A stretch of 64,000 nt of DNA from Triplophysa rosa (taxonomy: Eukaryota > Chordata > Actinopteri > Cypriniformes > Nemacheilidae). A model generated the notes under the pieces. The model worked only from the letters and a program-made list of their open reading frames with translations, was not told the DNA's origin and did not search any database. Positions within the stretch are counted from its first letter, which is position 1, and the number at the start of each line of letters is the position of its first letter. Shown piece by piece: positions 45,896 to 56,922 of this stretch. The stretch covers positions 1 to 64,000 of the forward strand of contig NW_026634485.1 in the NCBI RefSeq assembly GCF_024868665.1. Reading direction: 5' to 3'. Made by a program: the position numbers and the translations under genes.

Positions 45896-48250
45896 CTACA
45901 GCGGTCACGGTTGGCTGTGTTCTTTTTGGACCCAGCCACAACATTGTCTGCTTCCCAGACCATCCATGCCCCGTCACGCTCGCCTACCTTGTCTCCGATG
46001 GGCGGCAGTCGACTGTCCCATAGCAGATCTACGCAACAGCGTACAGAGAACGAGGTGTCAGTCACGGCATTGGATGGTGACTTCCTGGCATCAGACGCTG
46101 AGGATTCCCTGGACCACCCGGCTACGGCCGGTCGAGCCAAGGAGAAGTCTGACGTGGATATGACAGGCATGCTTTCCCGAGCCGTCGCGAACCACGGGTT
46201 GCAGTGCACCTTACTGCCTTCCCCGCAACGCTCACGGCTGGATTCTTGGTACCTGGATACCGCCCCGATACCTTTTTTCCCGGAAGTGCATGAAGAGTTC
46301 ACAAAGACCTGGCACACCCCCTTTTCGCCGCGTACACATCAGACGAGCTCAGTCGCCCTGACTTCCCTCGACGGTACACCTGTGCCCGCAGATGGCCGCC
46401 ACCTGGAGGGACCGACCAAGGCTCCCTTCCAAAGCATGTAAGTTTTCATCATCACTGGTGTCGAAAGCTTACACTGCCGCAGGTCAAGTTGCCTCTGCGC
46501 TTAATGCCATGGCCATCCTGCAGGTCCACCAGGCTAAGGCATTGAAGAAACTGGACAAGGGAAGGCACGACTCAGCGGTTATGCAGGAACTGCGCACCGC
46601 CACTGACCTCACTCTACGGGCAACCAAGGTGATTGCAGGCGTGCTGGTTTGAACGATGGCCTCTCTGGTGGTCCAGGAGAGACACCTTTGGCTAAACCTT
46701 GCGCAGATGCGAGGCGCTGAGAAAGTCCGCTTTCTCGATGCGCCCATTGCGCAGGGTGGGCTGTTTGGTGACACGGTCAAGGACTTCTCCCAACAGTTTT
46801 CAATGGTGAAGAAGCAGACGGAGGCCATCAAGCACATCCTACCCCACTGCGACCTGGTCCCCAGCAGGGCATCTGCTTCACAGCAGCCCTGCTCATCTGT
46901 TCCTCCTGCCCCGGCTCCAGCGCCCCCTTCTCAGGCGGCCTCCCGCGGGCGGAGGACTTCATGGAGGAAAACATCTACTCCCCATCAGCAGCCAAACAAG
47001 AAGAAGCGGCCCTGACGGGGACAGCCCAGGGAGGACCAGGACATCAGGCGCAGCTCCAGCCACACCACCGCTGTCGAGCCACACTGGGACGATCCCTGCC
47101 TCATCCCACCTCAAGACGCCCACATTCTCACAAAGAGAGCTTCCTTCCTCCCTGGGCATTTCCAGCATGCAGCAGCATCTACCCGACGTTGCGCAATGCC
47201 AGTGCCGCAGCCTTCAGCACTCTCCACTCGACAGTGCGTGGCCCCGCCCCTGTCGAGACAGCCATGCTGCCAGCCACAGAACCTTCCCCCACGGGGACGA
47301 TGTTGCAGATCTCCCCACTAGTTCCTCTGTCACGGTATTTGGGGGCCGGGTTACAGGCTACGCGATCCAGTTCGCCAGGCGCCCGCCCAAGTTTTAGGGC
47401 ATTCTGTTCACCTCAGTGCGAGGCCAGAATGCTCCCATACTTCGGGCGGAGGTCGCCACCCTTCTGGTGAAGGGGGCAATCGAGCCCGTCCCTCTGGCCG
47501 AGATGTCTTTGGGGTTTTACAGCCCCTACTTCATCGTCCCCAAGAAAGGTGGGGGGCTGCGCCCAATCCTGGATCTGCGCACTCTGAACAAGACCCTTCA
47601 CAGGGTCCCGTTCAGAATGTTTACGCAGAAGCGTATCCTGACATCTATCCGACATCAGGATTGGTTTGTGGCAATCGACCTGAAGGACGCATACTTTCAT
47701 GTCTCTATTCTCTGATGGCACAGACCGTTTCTTCGGTTTGCCTTAGAGGGTCGAGCATACCAGTACAAGGTCCTGCCGTGTCTGGCCATGTCTCCCTGTG
47801 CCTTTACAAAGGTCGCGGAGGCTGCTCTTGCTCCCCTCAGGGAGTAGGGCATGCGTATCCTCAACTATCTCGACGACTGGCTTATCTTGGCTCACTCACG
47901 AGATCTGTTGTGTACGCACAGGGACCTTGTGCTCCGGCACCTGGCTGCTTGGCTTGCGTTGAAGAGGTTCTCAGAGCTGACGCTTCAGATGACAACTCCC
48001 CCCCTGGCCGATTTCCCTGATGAAAGACCTTCTTTTCAGGGCAAGGGCACGGTCTGGCACCCGAGACCAGACCTCTGGAATCTCCACATCTGGCTTCTGG
48101 ACGAGATGAGGAGATCCTGAGTGACCTGCCTCCTGCAGTCATGTGTATGATCACTCAGGTAAAAGCCCCAGCCACTAGGCGACTGTACGCCTACAAGTGG
48201 CGCCTCTTCTCGTCTTGGTGTTCTTCCTGCAGGGAAGACCCACAGAGCTG
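45896..48250 (+). pseudogene. DIRS element 2, right part (gag, RT, recombinase start)
   Basis: Resumes DIRS ORF1 with SRLAVFFLDPATTLSASQ and continues in gag-like frames (45911-47000). RT follows at 47416-47880 (VPLAEMSLGFYSPYFIVPKK, LRPILDLRTLNK, FVAIDLKDAYFHVSIL, then ILNYLDDWLILA). Most of RNase H is deleted near 47980. The N-terminal part of the tyrosine recombinase is at 48141-48250 (TRRLYAYKWRLFSSWC), where homology ends. The catalytic recombinase and right inverted repeat are absent. Confidence 0.85.
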
Positions 48251-48842
48251 TGCGATCAGTGTCGTGCTGTCCTTCCTCCCAGAAGTCCCAAACTTTTGCA
48301 AGCAGTCCCACGACTCCACCGGGCTAACAGGGTCGTGGAAAGGGGCGCGTGGTCGCTGCGCGGCAAAGACCCCAGATTTTTCGGGGTAGTGTGCCCGAAG
48401 CTGCCCGAGGGCGAAAGCTCGCCCCTGCGCTCAAGGGGGTCCGGACGGGAGGCGCACCAAGCGAAGAGCCCCCCAGCTGCGCTTAGGCATTCGGCCACAG
48501 TGTGGCGCAGAGCCCGTCCAGGGCCAGCTTAAAGCCAATGGGGCTTTTTACATTCGCGTAGTCCCAGGGTGGGCCTTTGGTGCTTCCCCCTGGAGACCAC
48601 GAACACGATATTCCTCCCACTACCCCACTACCTGTGGCCGGTGATCGCGGGACCCCAACGCCTCGCACGGATTGGTCCCTCTGCTGCCGGGCGACGCCCC
48701 CTGTACCACCAAAGCACTATCGGTCCACTAACCAACTATGTTTGCCAAAATGGTTACATGACCCCCGGGGATCGGCCCCCCCGTACCACCAAAGCACTAT
48801 TTGACCACTTACCAACTACTTTTTTAAGATTGTAACTTTAAC
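48251..48842. other. GC-rich non-coding DNA with a short direct repeat
   Basis: No gene. GTACCACCAAAGCACTAT occurs at about 48702 and 48783, 81 bp apart, each followed by a CCACT..ACCAACTA segment. Confidence 0.5.
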
Positions 48843-49400
48843 ATCGTTTATATGCATTAACGACCCCGTCAGTCAATTAGTACACCTTATTAGACATGCA
48901 TATGTTAGCAGTGACTCACAGAACAGTCTATTGTGCCTAAAAAATTAAATTTCCACCAACTGACTACATTTTTCCCATTCCTATAAACCTCAGGTGGACC
49001 CGTCCACCTGCAGTTTACAGGAATAGTCCACACGTATAAAGTTGGTGGACACACTTTAAAATCGTTTATATGCATTAACGACCCTGTTAGTCAATTAGTA
49101 CACCTTATTAGACATACATATGTTAGCAGCAACTCACAGAACTGTCAATTATGCCTAAAAAATAGAATTTCCACCAACTTACTACGTTTCTCCCATTCCT
49201 ATAAACCTCAGGTGGATCCGTCCACCTGCAGTTTACAGGAATAGGCCACACGTATGAAGTTGGTGGACACACTTTAAAATCGTTTATATGCATTAACGAC
49301 CCTGTTAGTCAGTTAGTACACCTTATTAGACATACTGTACATATGTTAGCAGCAACTCACAGAATGCTCAATTATGCCTAAAACATGTATGACCAACTTC
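48843..49400. repeat. Tandem array, 218-bp unit
   Basis: ATCGTTTATATGCATTAACG begins at 48843, 49061 and 49279, an exact 218-bp period. Within each unit TCCACCAACT...AACTTNNTGGTGGA and CCTCAGGTGGA/TCCACCTGCAG are inverted relative to each other. Confidence 0.9.
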
Positions 49401-50386
49401 ATACGTATGGCCTATTCCTGTAAACTGCATGTGGAATTTTTCTCCATTTTTTTGGTCGTAATTTGACCTTTGAGGACAAACTGAGCATTCTACCAGTTGT
49501 TGCTAACATATGTGTGTCTAATGTAACTGAATAATGTGGTAGTATGAATGAATATAAAGGCACAGTTTTGCTAATAAGCTGGTTGTCCACCAACTTAATA
49601 CACGTGGCCCATACGTATAAACTGCTTTCCCGCAAGGTCGCCAGAGGGTCCTACAGGAAAACCAAAACCTCATGGGCACTTGTGTCGCGGTCCCCCGAGC
49701 GACATACCGAAAGGGCAAAATCCTGGGTCCACAAAAAGTATTTTAGAAACATTTATAACACTTAGAAACGAGGCCTGATTTTAGCTGTGTACTCATCCAC
49801 TTTTAAACCCTTTAGGATGGAGCCACGGTCCCCACACTGCAGGGTCTGATATGGGGGTCCGTGACGGTGGTCACTGCAAAGGCTCGATGCCCTCTGACCT
49901 TAAGAACCTTGTTTTCTGGGCCTTTGTTTACACCCTTACCTTAAACAAATAAGATGCCAGATTTTAGGCCAAAATGAACATGTAACGAGCTGTGGCTGAC
50001 ATATGTGCGTCTAAAAGAGTGTTTAGACTTAATCGTGTTGTTTTTGATACTTAGAAATGATCATATATATGTAAAACATTGTAATATCATTATTTCCCGA
50101 TCCATTTTCTAGTCTGTTTGCATTGCCCGTCCACCTGAGGTTTATAGGTATGTGCCACGTGTATTAAGTTGGTGGACAACCAATTGTAGGGCATAATTGA
50201 GCATTCTGTGAGTTGTTGCTAACATATGTATGTCTATTAAGCTGTACTTTATGAATAACGTGGTTGTTGTAACGTGGTTGTAGCAAATAAATGAATATAA
50301 AGGCACAGTTTTGCTAATAAGTGGGTTTCCACCAACTTAATACACGATGGCCGTTCCTATAAGCCTAAGGTGGTCGAAAAAACAAA

Positions 50387-50469
50387 AAAACTACAAGGGA
50401 CTACAAATATGGCACACGACCGGAAATAACTTCCGGTTTTGTGCCGTGTTTGTAGTCCTTTGTAGTTTT
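50387..50469. repeat. 83-bp hairpin, copy 1
   Basis: AAAACTACAAGGGACTACAA at the left pairs with TTGTAGTCCTTTGTAGTTTT at the right; the central CCGGAAATAACTTCCGG also pairs. The same hairpin recurs at 52478-52560. Confidence 0.9.
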
Positions 50470-51010
50470 CTTGTTTATGTGATTCCCCAGGCGCTTATAA
50501 TCAATTATATGAATCAACAATAGCGTGATTCCCTTAGTAAACTTTATTAGACACACATATGTTAGCAACAACTCACAAAAGGCACGATAATGCCCTTAAA
50601 GTGGGTTTCCACCAACTTAATACACGTGCCCATTCCTATAAACTATATGTGGTCATTCCACCCGCAGTTTACACGTATTAATTTGGTGGACACATTGCTC
50701 ATTCACAAACTATACATTTAAATGAAATTATATGATTCAACAACCTCGTTAATCTCTTAGTACACTTTATTAGACATACATATGTTAACAGCAACTCACA
50801 GAATTCGCAATTATGCCTAAAAAATGTATTTCCACCAACATACTACACGTGGCTACTTCCTGTATGACTTAGTGAAAAACGGAGAAAAATTCCACATGCA
50901 GTTTACAGGAATAGGCCACACGTATGTAGTTGGTGGACACACTTTAAAATCATTTATATGCATTAACGACCCTGATAATCAATTAGTAAACTTTATTAGA
51001 CATACATATA

Positions 51011-51445
51011 TGTGACCCTGGACGACAAAACCAGTCTTAAGGGTCAATTTTTCGAAATTGAGATTTTTACATCATCTGAAAGATGAAGAAATAAGCTTTC
51101 TATTGATATATGGTTTGTTAGGATAGGACACTATCTGGCGAAACAACAACTATTTACAAAGCTGGAATCTGAGGGTGCAAAAAAATCAAAATATTGAGAA
51201 AATCGCCTTTGAAGTTGTTCATCTGAGGCAATGTATCAGGCCATCCACTCACAAAAATAAAAAAATTTCTACATATACAGTAGGAAATTTATCAAATATC
51301 TTCATGGAACATGATCTTTACTTAATATGCTAATGATTTTTGGCAAAAAGAAAAATCGTAAATTTTTACCCATACCATGTATTTTTGCCGATTACTAAAA
51401 ATGTTCCCATGCTACTTAAGAACGGTTTTGTTGTCCAGGGTCACA
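51011..51445. mobile_element. MITE with TGTGACCCTGGAC inverted ends, copy 1
   Basis: The left end TGTGACCCTGGACGACAAAA and right end TTTTGTTGTCCAGGGTCACA pair over about 20 bp. It interrupts the array segment ACATACATATG/TTAGCAGC, so it arrived after the array formed. 435 bp, no coding frame. Confidence 0.88.
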
Positions 51446-52146
51446 TATTAGCAGCAACTCACAGAATGCTCAATTATGCCCTAAAAGTGGTTGACCACCA
51501 ACTTAATACAAGTGGCCGATTGCTATAAACTGCATGTGGTCTCTTCCTGTGTGCCATGTTTGTAGTCCTTTGTAGTTTTTCTTGTTCATTGGTCTCCCCA
51601 CGAGTTTCTTTTTTCCTTTGTCAGCCCAGTTTATTCATGTATCCGATTCAACAACAACCTTATTCAATTAATAAAGTTTATTCCACATACATATGTTACC
51701 AACAACTCACAGAAGGCTGAATTGTGCCTTAAAAGTATTGTCCATCAACTTAATACACGTGGTCCATTTCTATAAACTGCAGGTGGTCACTTCCTGTATG
51801 ACTTAGAGAAAAACTGAGAAAAATTCCACCTGCAGATTACAGGAATAGGCCAAACGTATGTAGTTGGTGGACACACTTTAAAATCGTTTATATGCATTAA
51901 CGACCCTGTTAGTCAATTAGTACACTTTATTAGACATACATACTGTATGTTAGCAGCAACTCACAGAAGGCTGAATTATGCCCTAAAAGTGGTTGTCCGC
52001 CAACTTAATACACGTTGGCCTTTCCTATAAGCCTAAGGTAGAATTTTAAAGTTTTACTTAATTAATATTGCATATAGGAATTTATAGTCTGTTATATTTG
52101 ACCTGTGCTTCTCTCTCCTTTATCTTAAATGTGTGCTCCCACTGAG

Positions 52147-52297
52147 CGTGTGTGTGCGTGCGTGCGTGCATGTCTGTGTGTGTGTGCATACTTGTTTGTG
52201 TACTTGTGTGTGTGTGTGTGTGCACGTCCGTGTGTGTGTGTCTATGTCTATGTGTGTTAGTACGTGTGCATATTGTGTGTGTGGAGTGTTTTGTATG
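52147..52297. repeat. TG-rich microsatellite
   Basis: Imperfect (TG)n with CG and CA variants over 150 bp. The cysteine/valine-rich frames across it are artefacts. Confidence 0.9.
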
Positions 52298-52384
52298 TGG
52301 GTATGTCTGTCTTCTGTGTTTTCAACTTTTTCTTGTTTTTGCAGATACAACTTTAATTGTTTTGCTTATATTCAATATGTCTTA

Positions 52385-52455
52385 TGTACAGCTGCTTTGT
52401 AACAATGAAAATTGTAAAAAGCGCTATATAAATAAAGTTGAGTTGAGTTGAGAGT
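52385..52455 (+). mobile_element. LINE 3' tail
   Basis: AAAAAGCGCTATATAAATAA followed by AGTTGAGTTGAGTTGAG is a recognisable teleost LINE (L2/CR1-type) 3' end with a short tandem tail. The same AATAAAGTTGA tail type ends the insertion in gene A. Confidence 0.7.
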
Positions 52456-52477
52456 TAAGGTGGTCGAAAAAACAAAA

Positions 52478-52560
52478 AAAACTACAAGGGACTACAAATA
52501 TGGCACACGACTGGAAATAACTTACAGTTTTGTGCCATGTTTGTAGTCCTTTGTAGTTTT
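52478..52560. repeat. 83-bp hairpin, copy 2
   Basis: Second copy of the hairpin at 50387-50469, embedded in the same flanking sequence (AAGGTGGTCGAAAAAACAAA before, GATTCCCCAGGCG after), so the duplicated block is larger, about 150-250 bp. Confidence 0.9.
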
Positions 52561-53083
52561 CTTGTTTATTCGATTCCCCAGGCGTTTATAATCAATTATA
52601 TTAATCATCAACAACGTGATTCCCATATGGGGCATATGTCAGCAACAACTCACAAATCACGATAATGCCCTTAAAGTGGGTTTCCACCAACTTAATACTC
52701 GTTCCCATTCCTATAAACCTCAGGTGGACGGGCAATGCAAACAGACTAGAAAATGGATTTGGTCCATTTTCTAGTCTGTTTACATTGCCTGTCCACCTGA
52801 GGTTTATAGTAATGGCCACGTGTATTAAGTTGGTGGACATAATACTTATTAACAATGTTTAACTAAAAAATATTAATTTGTATGTTTCAAAAAACACATT
52901 ATTCAATGAGTACACTATATTGTACGCATATATGTTGGTATTAACTCATTCAATGCTCATTTTGACTATTAAGCTAGCATTTTATATGGTCAAGGCCTCA
53001 TTTTCAATCGTCATCCATTGAAATGAATGGGTTGCAAAGTGATACATAAAAAATGATATAAAATACTTTTTGGGCACCCACAC

Positions 53084-53385
53084 GTCTTGTCCACGACACC
53101 CATATGGAAGAACCATTCACATAAACTGCACCAGGAATTTTCCAGAAAGGTCCGAGGGGCCCCATATTCTAGATTCTGGCACGTCGGGTGGCTCCCGACG
53201 ACATACCGAGAGCACTTCGCTCTAGAGGAACAGGGAATGTTTTTTTGCACCCAATCACAAGATTAATCAAACAGCCTTCTCTCTCATATACCCCTCAACA
53301 GCATTATGAAGGTTTAGTGTTGGGGGAGATAGATTTTTCAGGAAAGGTCTAAGAACTTTGGACATTTGGGGGATAAATCGGGGGC
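53084..53385. repeat. 300-bp direct duplication, copy 1
   Basis: CTTGTCCACGACACCCATAT starts a 300-bp segment repeated 538 bp downstream at 53622-53913 with few changes. Includes GCCCCATATTCTAGATTCTG. Confidence 0.9.
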
Positions 53386-53621
53386 TTCTAGACAAAAATA
53401 ATCTAGAATATCGAGACCCTTCGGCCTATCGTTTCCCTATGGAAGGGCTTCCACCTACCATCTATGCCAATGCGTTTTCATTAAACTATTCGTGAACGGC
53501 TCTCCCTAATTTGACCTTTTGACCCCTAAACAAAGCCGTAAAGTTACCCGACTTTTCCGCACGACTAGTGGGCAATAGACGATCGCGTGCGTCCCGGTTT
53601 CGGGGCGGTCGGCCCAGCGGG

Positions 53622-53913
53622 GGTCTTGTCCACGACACCCATATGGAAGAACCATTCACATAAACTGCACAAGGAATTTTCTAGAAAGGTCCGAGGGGCC
53701 CCATATTCTAGATTCTGGCCCGTCGGGTGGCCCCCGACAACATACCGAGAGCACATTGCTCTAGAGGAAAAGGGAATGTTTTTTTGCACCCAATCACAAG
53801 ATTAATCACACAGCCTTCTCTCTCATATACCCCTCAACAGCATCGTGAAGGTTTAGTGTTGGGGGATGGGGGATTTTTCAGGAAAGGTCTAACAACTTTG
53901 GACATTTGGGGGC
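53622..53913. repeat. 300-bp direct duplication, copy 2
   Basis: Second copy of 53084-53385. The intervening DNA shares ACCTTTTGACCCCTAAACAA with 54229-54250. Confidence 0.9.
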
Positions 53914-53929
53914 TTTATGCGTGATGCAT

Positions 53930-54200
53930 TCTGTGAGGCATGCACGCGTTGTTATTACAGAGCGTGCATGCGTCACGGTCTGCTCTATGCATGGTGCATG
54001 CGCGTGCGCGTGCGCGCGTTGTTATTACAGAGCGTGCATGCGTCACGGTCTGCTCTATGCATGATGCATTCAGTGACGCATGCATGTACTGTTATTTTGG
54101 CGCTTGCATGCGTCACGGTCTGCTCTATGCATGGTCTGCTTTATGCATGATGCATTCAGTGACGCATACACGTGCTGTAATAACAGCGCATGCATGCATT
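53930..54200. repeat. 70-bp minisatellite, GC- and CpG-rich
   Basis: GCATGCGTCACGGTCTGCTC begins at 53966, 54036 and 54106, an exact 70-bp period. Many GCATGC palindromes and alternating purine-pyrimidine GCGCGTGCGCGTGCGCGC at 54000-54018. Confidence 0.92.
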
Positions 54201-54647
54201 CTGTTTCATGGAACGCCTTCTCACATTGAACCTTTTGACCCCTAAACAACGACGCCTTCTTGTGCAGTCTTGTGCAGTTTACTTTCTCCTTTCCGCATTC
54301 ATTAATAATAATAATGATAATACTGTCACATTCGCTCTCACTTATTGGCTGATAGACAGTGTTTACTGCTCTCGCATTTGGTTAGGGTTAGTTTTGTGAC
54401 CTACAATCAGTTGTTTAATCCAATTGCTGTTACATTAGACAATATCATTATAATAATATTTTGTCTAGCTAATGAACGATAAATCATACTGTCAGACAGT
54501 TTCTGGCAGATAATGTTTGACTATTGATGATCGCAACGCAGGTTTTATGTATATAGGATATATTTTGTGATCATCCTCAAATTAAATAACTTTGTTAAAC
54601 TTGTGACCATGAGACCACATATTTTTTTTGTTGTTATGGTACATATA

Positions 54648-55868
54648 CACTCACCTAAAGGATTATTAGGAACACCTGTTCAATTTCTCATTAATGCAAT
54701 TATCTAATCAACCAATCACATGGCAGTTGCTTCAATGCATTTAGGGGTGTGGTCCTGGTCAAGACAATCTCCTGAACTCCAAACTGAATGTCAGAATGGG
54801 AAAGAAAGGTGATTTAAGCAATTTTGAGCGTGGCATGGTTGTTGGTGCCAGACGGGCCGGTCTGAGTATTTCACAATCTGCTCAGTTACTGGGATTTTCA
54901 CGCACAACCATTTCTAGGGTTTACAAAGAATGGTGTGAAAAGGGAAAAACATCCAGTATGCGGCAGTCCTGTGGGCGAAAATGCCTTGTTGATGCTAGAG
55001 GTCAGAGGAGAATGGGCCGACTGATTCAAGCTGATAGAAGAGCAACTTTGACTGAAATAACCACTCGTTACAACCGAGGTATGCAGCAAAGCATTTGTGA
55101 AGCCACAACACGCACAACCTTGAGGCAGATGGGCTACAACAGCAGAAGACCCCACCGGGTACCACTCATCTCCACTACAAATAGGAAAAAGAGGCTACAA
55201 TTTGCACGAGCTCACCAAAATTGGACAGTTGAAGACTGGAAAAATGTTGCCTGGTCTGATGAGTCTCGATTTCTGTTGAGACATTCAAATGGTAGAGTCA
55301 GAATTTGGCGTAAACAGAATGAGAACATGGATCCATCATGCCTTGTTACCACTGTGCAGGCTGGTGGTGGTGGTGTAATGGTGTGGGGGATGTTTTCTTG
55401 GCACACTTTAGGCCCCTTAGTGCCAATTGGGCATCGTTTAAATGCCACGGCCTACCTGAGCATTGTTTCTGACCATGTCCATCCCTTTATGACCACCATG
55501 TACCCATCCTCTAATGGCTACTTCCAGCAGGATAATGCACCATGTCACAAAGCTCGAATCATTTCAAATTGGTTTCTTGAACATGACAATGAGTTCACTG
55601 TACTAGAATGGCCCCCACAGTCACCAGATCTCAACCCGATAGAACATCTTTGGGATGTGGTGGAACGGGAGCTTCGTGCCCTGGATGTGCATCCCACAAA
55701 TCTCCATCAACTGCAAGATGCTATCCTATCAATATGGGCCAACATTTCTAAAGAATGCTTTCAGCACCTTGTTGAATCAATGCCACGTAGAATTAAGGCA
55801 GTTCTGAAGGCGAAAGGGGGTCAAACACCGTATTAGTATGGTGTTCCTAATAATCCTTTAGGTGAGTG
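54648..55868 (+). mobile_element. Intact-looking Tc1/mariner (DD36E) transposon
   Basis: 1221 bp bounded by perfect 29-bp terminal inverted repeats (54648-54676 and 55840-55868, starting CACTCACCTAAAGGATTATT) and by TA on both sides (54646-54647 and 55869-55870). It contains one unbroken transposase gene. It sits in the ldlrad3 intron, ending 191 bp before the exon at 56060. Confidence 0.95.
54796..55836 (+). CDS. Tc1/mariner transposase, 346 residues, uninterrupted
   Basis: Cut-and-paste transposase acting on the flanking terminal repeats. The N-terminus holds a helix-turn-helix pair (about residues 5-115, with SISQSAQLLGFSRTTISRVY as the first recognition helix region). The catalytic triad is visible: D155 in AWSDES, D246 in FQQDNAPC and E283 in NPIEHLW. 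Counting gives 36 residues between the second D and the E, where classic Tc1 has 34. DD36E elements have been described as a separate Tc1/mariner branch. The glycine-rich loop (GGGGVMVWG) and the SPDLNPIEHLW end are conserved. Length is normal. The start at 54796 gives MGKKGDLSNFERG, typical of the family. No stop or frameshift, so the protein could be active. Confidence 0.95.
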   Translation: MGKKGDLSNFERGMVVGARRAGLSISQSAQLLGFSRTTISRVYKEWCEKGKTSSMRQSCGRKCLVDARGQRRMGRLIQADRRATLTEITTRYNRGMQQSICEATTRTTLRQMGYNSRRPHRVPLISTTNRKKRLQFARAHQNWTVEDWKNVAWSDESRFLLRHSNGRVRIWRKQNENMDPSCLVTTVQAGGGGVMVWGMFSWHTLGPLVPIGHRLNATAYLSIVSDHVHPFMTTMYPSSNGYFQQDNAPCHKARIISNWFLEHDNEFTVLEWPPQSPDLNPIEHLWDVVERELRALDVHPTNLHQLQDAILSIWANISKECFQHLVESMPRRIKAVLKAKGGQTPY

Positions 55869-56059
55869 TATACTGTAATATGTAGTTTATGTAACATTTG
55901 GACAATAAAGTCCAAATGACTTACTTTAGAAGATGCCATCATTTTGTCTGTATATAAAAAGGTTAAGGGGCTGCAAACATTTTAGTTTGGGTCTCTCATG
56001 ATTTGGGGTAAAAGTGTTTAATCAACTCTGTCTCTCTCTCTTCCTCTTTTCCTCTGTAG

Positions 56060-56194
56060 CCTCTAATCCTTTGCTGTGTTCATCTGCTCGGTTCCATTGT
56101 CATAATGGGCGATGTTTAGACCGCAGTTTTTTGTGCAATGGACAGGATAACTGTCAAGATAACAGTGATGAAGAGAACTGTCTTACAACAGCAG
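56060..56194 (+). CDS. ldlrad3: ldlrad3 exon: third LDL-receptor class A repeat
   Basis: A 135-nt exon with acceptor TTCCTCTGTAG and donor GTAACG, phase 1 at both ends, so it joins the 32071-32196 exon in frame. It encodes [31 protein letters not shown] and QDNSDEENC: six cysteines and the acidic calcium site of a class A repeat. The [28 protein letters not shown] pattern is that of LDLRAD3's third repeat. The following exon (membrane span) was not found before 64000. Confidence 0.92.
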
Positions 56195-56922
56195 GTAACG
56201 AGTATTTTCATATTGTTCTGGTCCTGTGTAAAATCAAAAGTCACCTATACATGTGATTGTTTTAGTGTCTGTAACATGAATAAACACATGAGCTCTCATT
56301 CATGAATCATGCATAAATATATGAGTTAATATATGAGTGATTTGAGCGTAAATCAGATCTTTCCAAAAACTCTCTTCCAGATTCACAAATACTTCATAAA
56401 CATCAGATTTGATAGTTAAATGTGTATATTAATGAATTCCAATAATTTGTAAACAGGGTGCACGTGCACGCTCATTCACATTTACCACTATCCCTATTCA
56501 TAGTCTATGAATTACAGCTACCACCAAAGCATTTTTAACCAGCTGAAATGTTTTTTTATCCAGCGTCTGCCAAATGAATAAATGTAAATGTAAATGTGAA
56601 ATAATGCTTGGTGCACTTCTTGGTGCTTTGGACGCTTTGGTTATCTGCAATATTCACAACAGTTTCTCATTTCTAACAATATTACTGAATATAAAAATGC
56701 AGTAACCAGCTATACTAACTCTTGAACTGCTGGGTAGGGGTGTAACGATACACTCAGCTCACAATTCGTGCATATTTCGATGCTGGGCTCACGATACGGT
56801 TCACATAATGAAATTTTAAACAAAATAAAAAATGAAACTGAAATTCAAATAACATTTTTTTTTTTTAAATGAACAACTACAGTAACTTTTTTTGTTGCAC
56901 ATATAACTTAATAACTGTTTAA
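56195..56922. other. Intron DNA with a SINE/LINE tail
   Basis: CAGCGTCTGCCAAATGAATA followed by AATGTAAATGTAAATG at about 56562-56600 is a teleost SINE/LINE 3' tail. GGTAGGGGTGTAACGATACA at 56735 resembles a hAT end. Nothing else recognised. Confidence 0.5.

Larger units (their letters stand above)
49401..52860. repeat. Scrambled modules of the 218-bp family
   Basis: The ACCAACTTAATACACGTGG / CCACGTGTATTAAGTTGGTGG segments and ACATATGTTAGCAGCAACTC recur many times on both strands (further full-unit starts at 50949 and 51883). They are mixed with hairpins, one MITE and a microsatellite. No coding frame. Confidence 0.75.

Noticed and set aside
52133..52451. Cysteine/valine-rich and histidine/threonine-rich open frames
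   Set aside because: They run across the TG microsatellite and are low-complexity artefacts.
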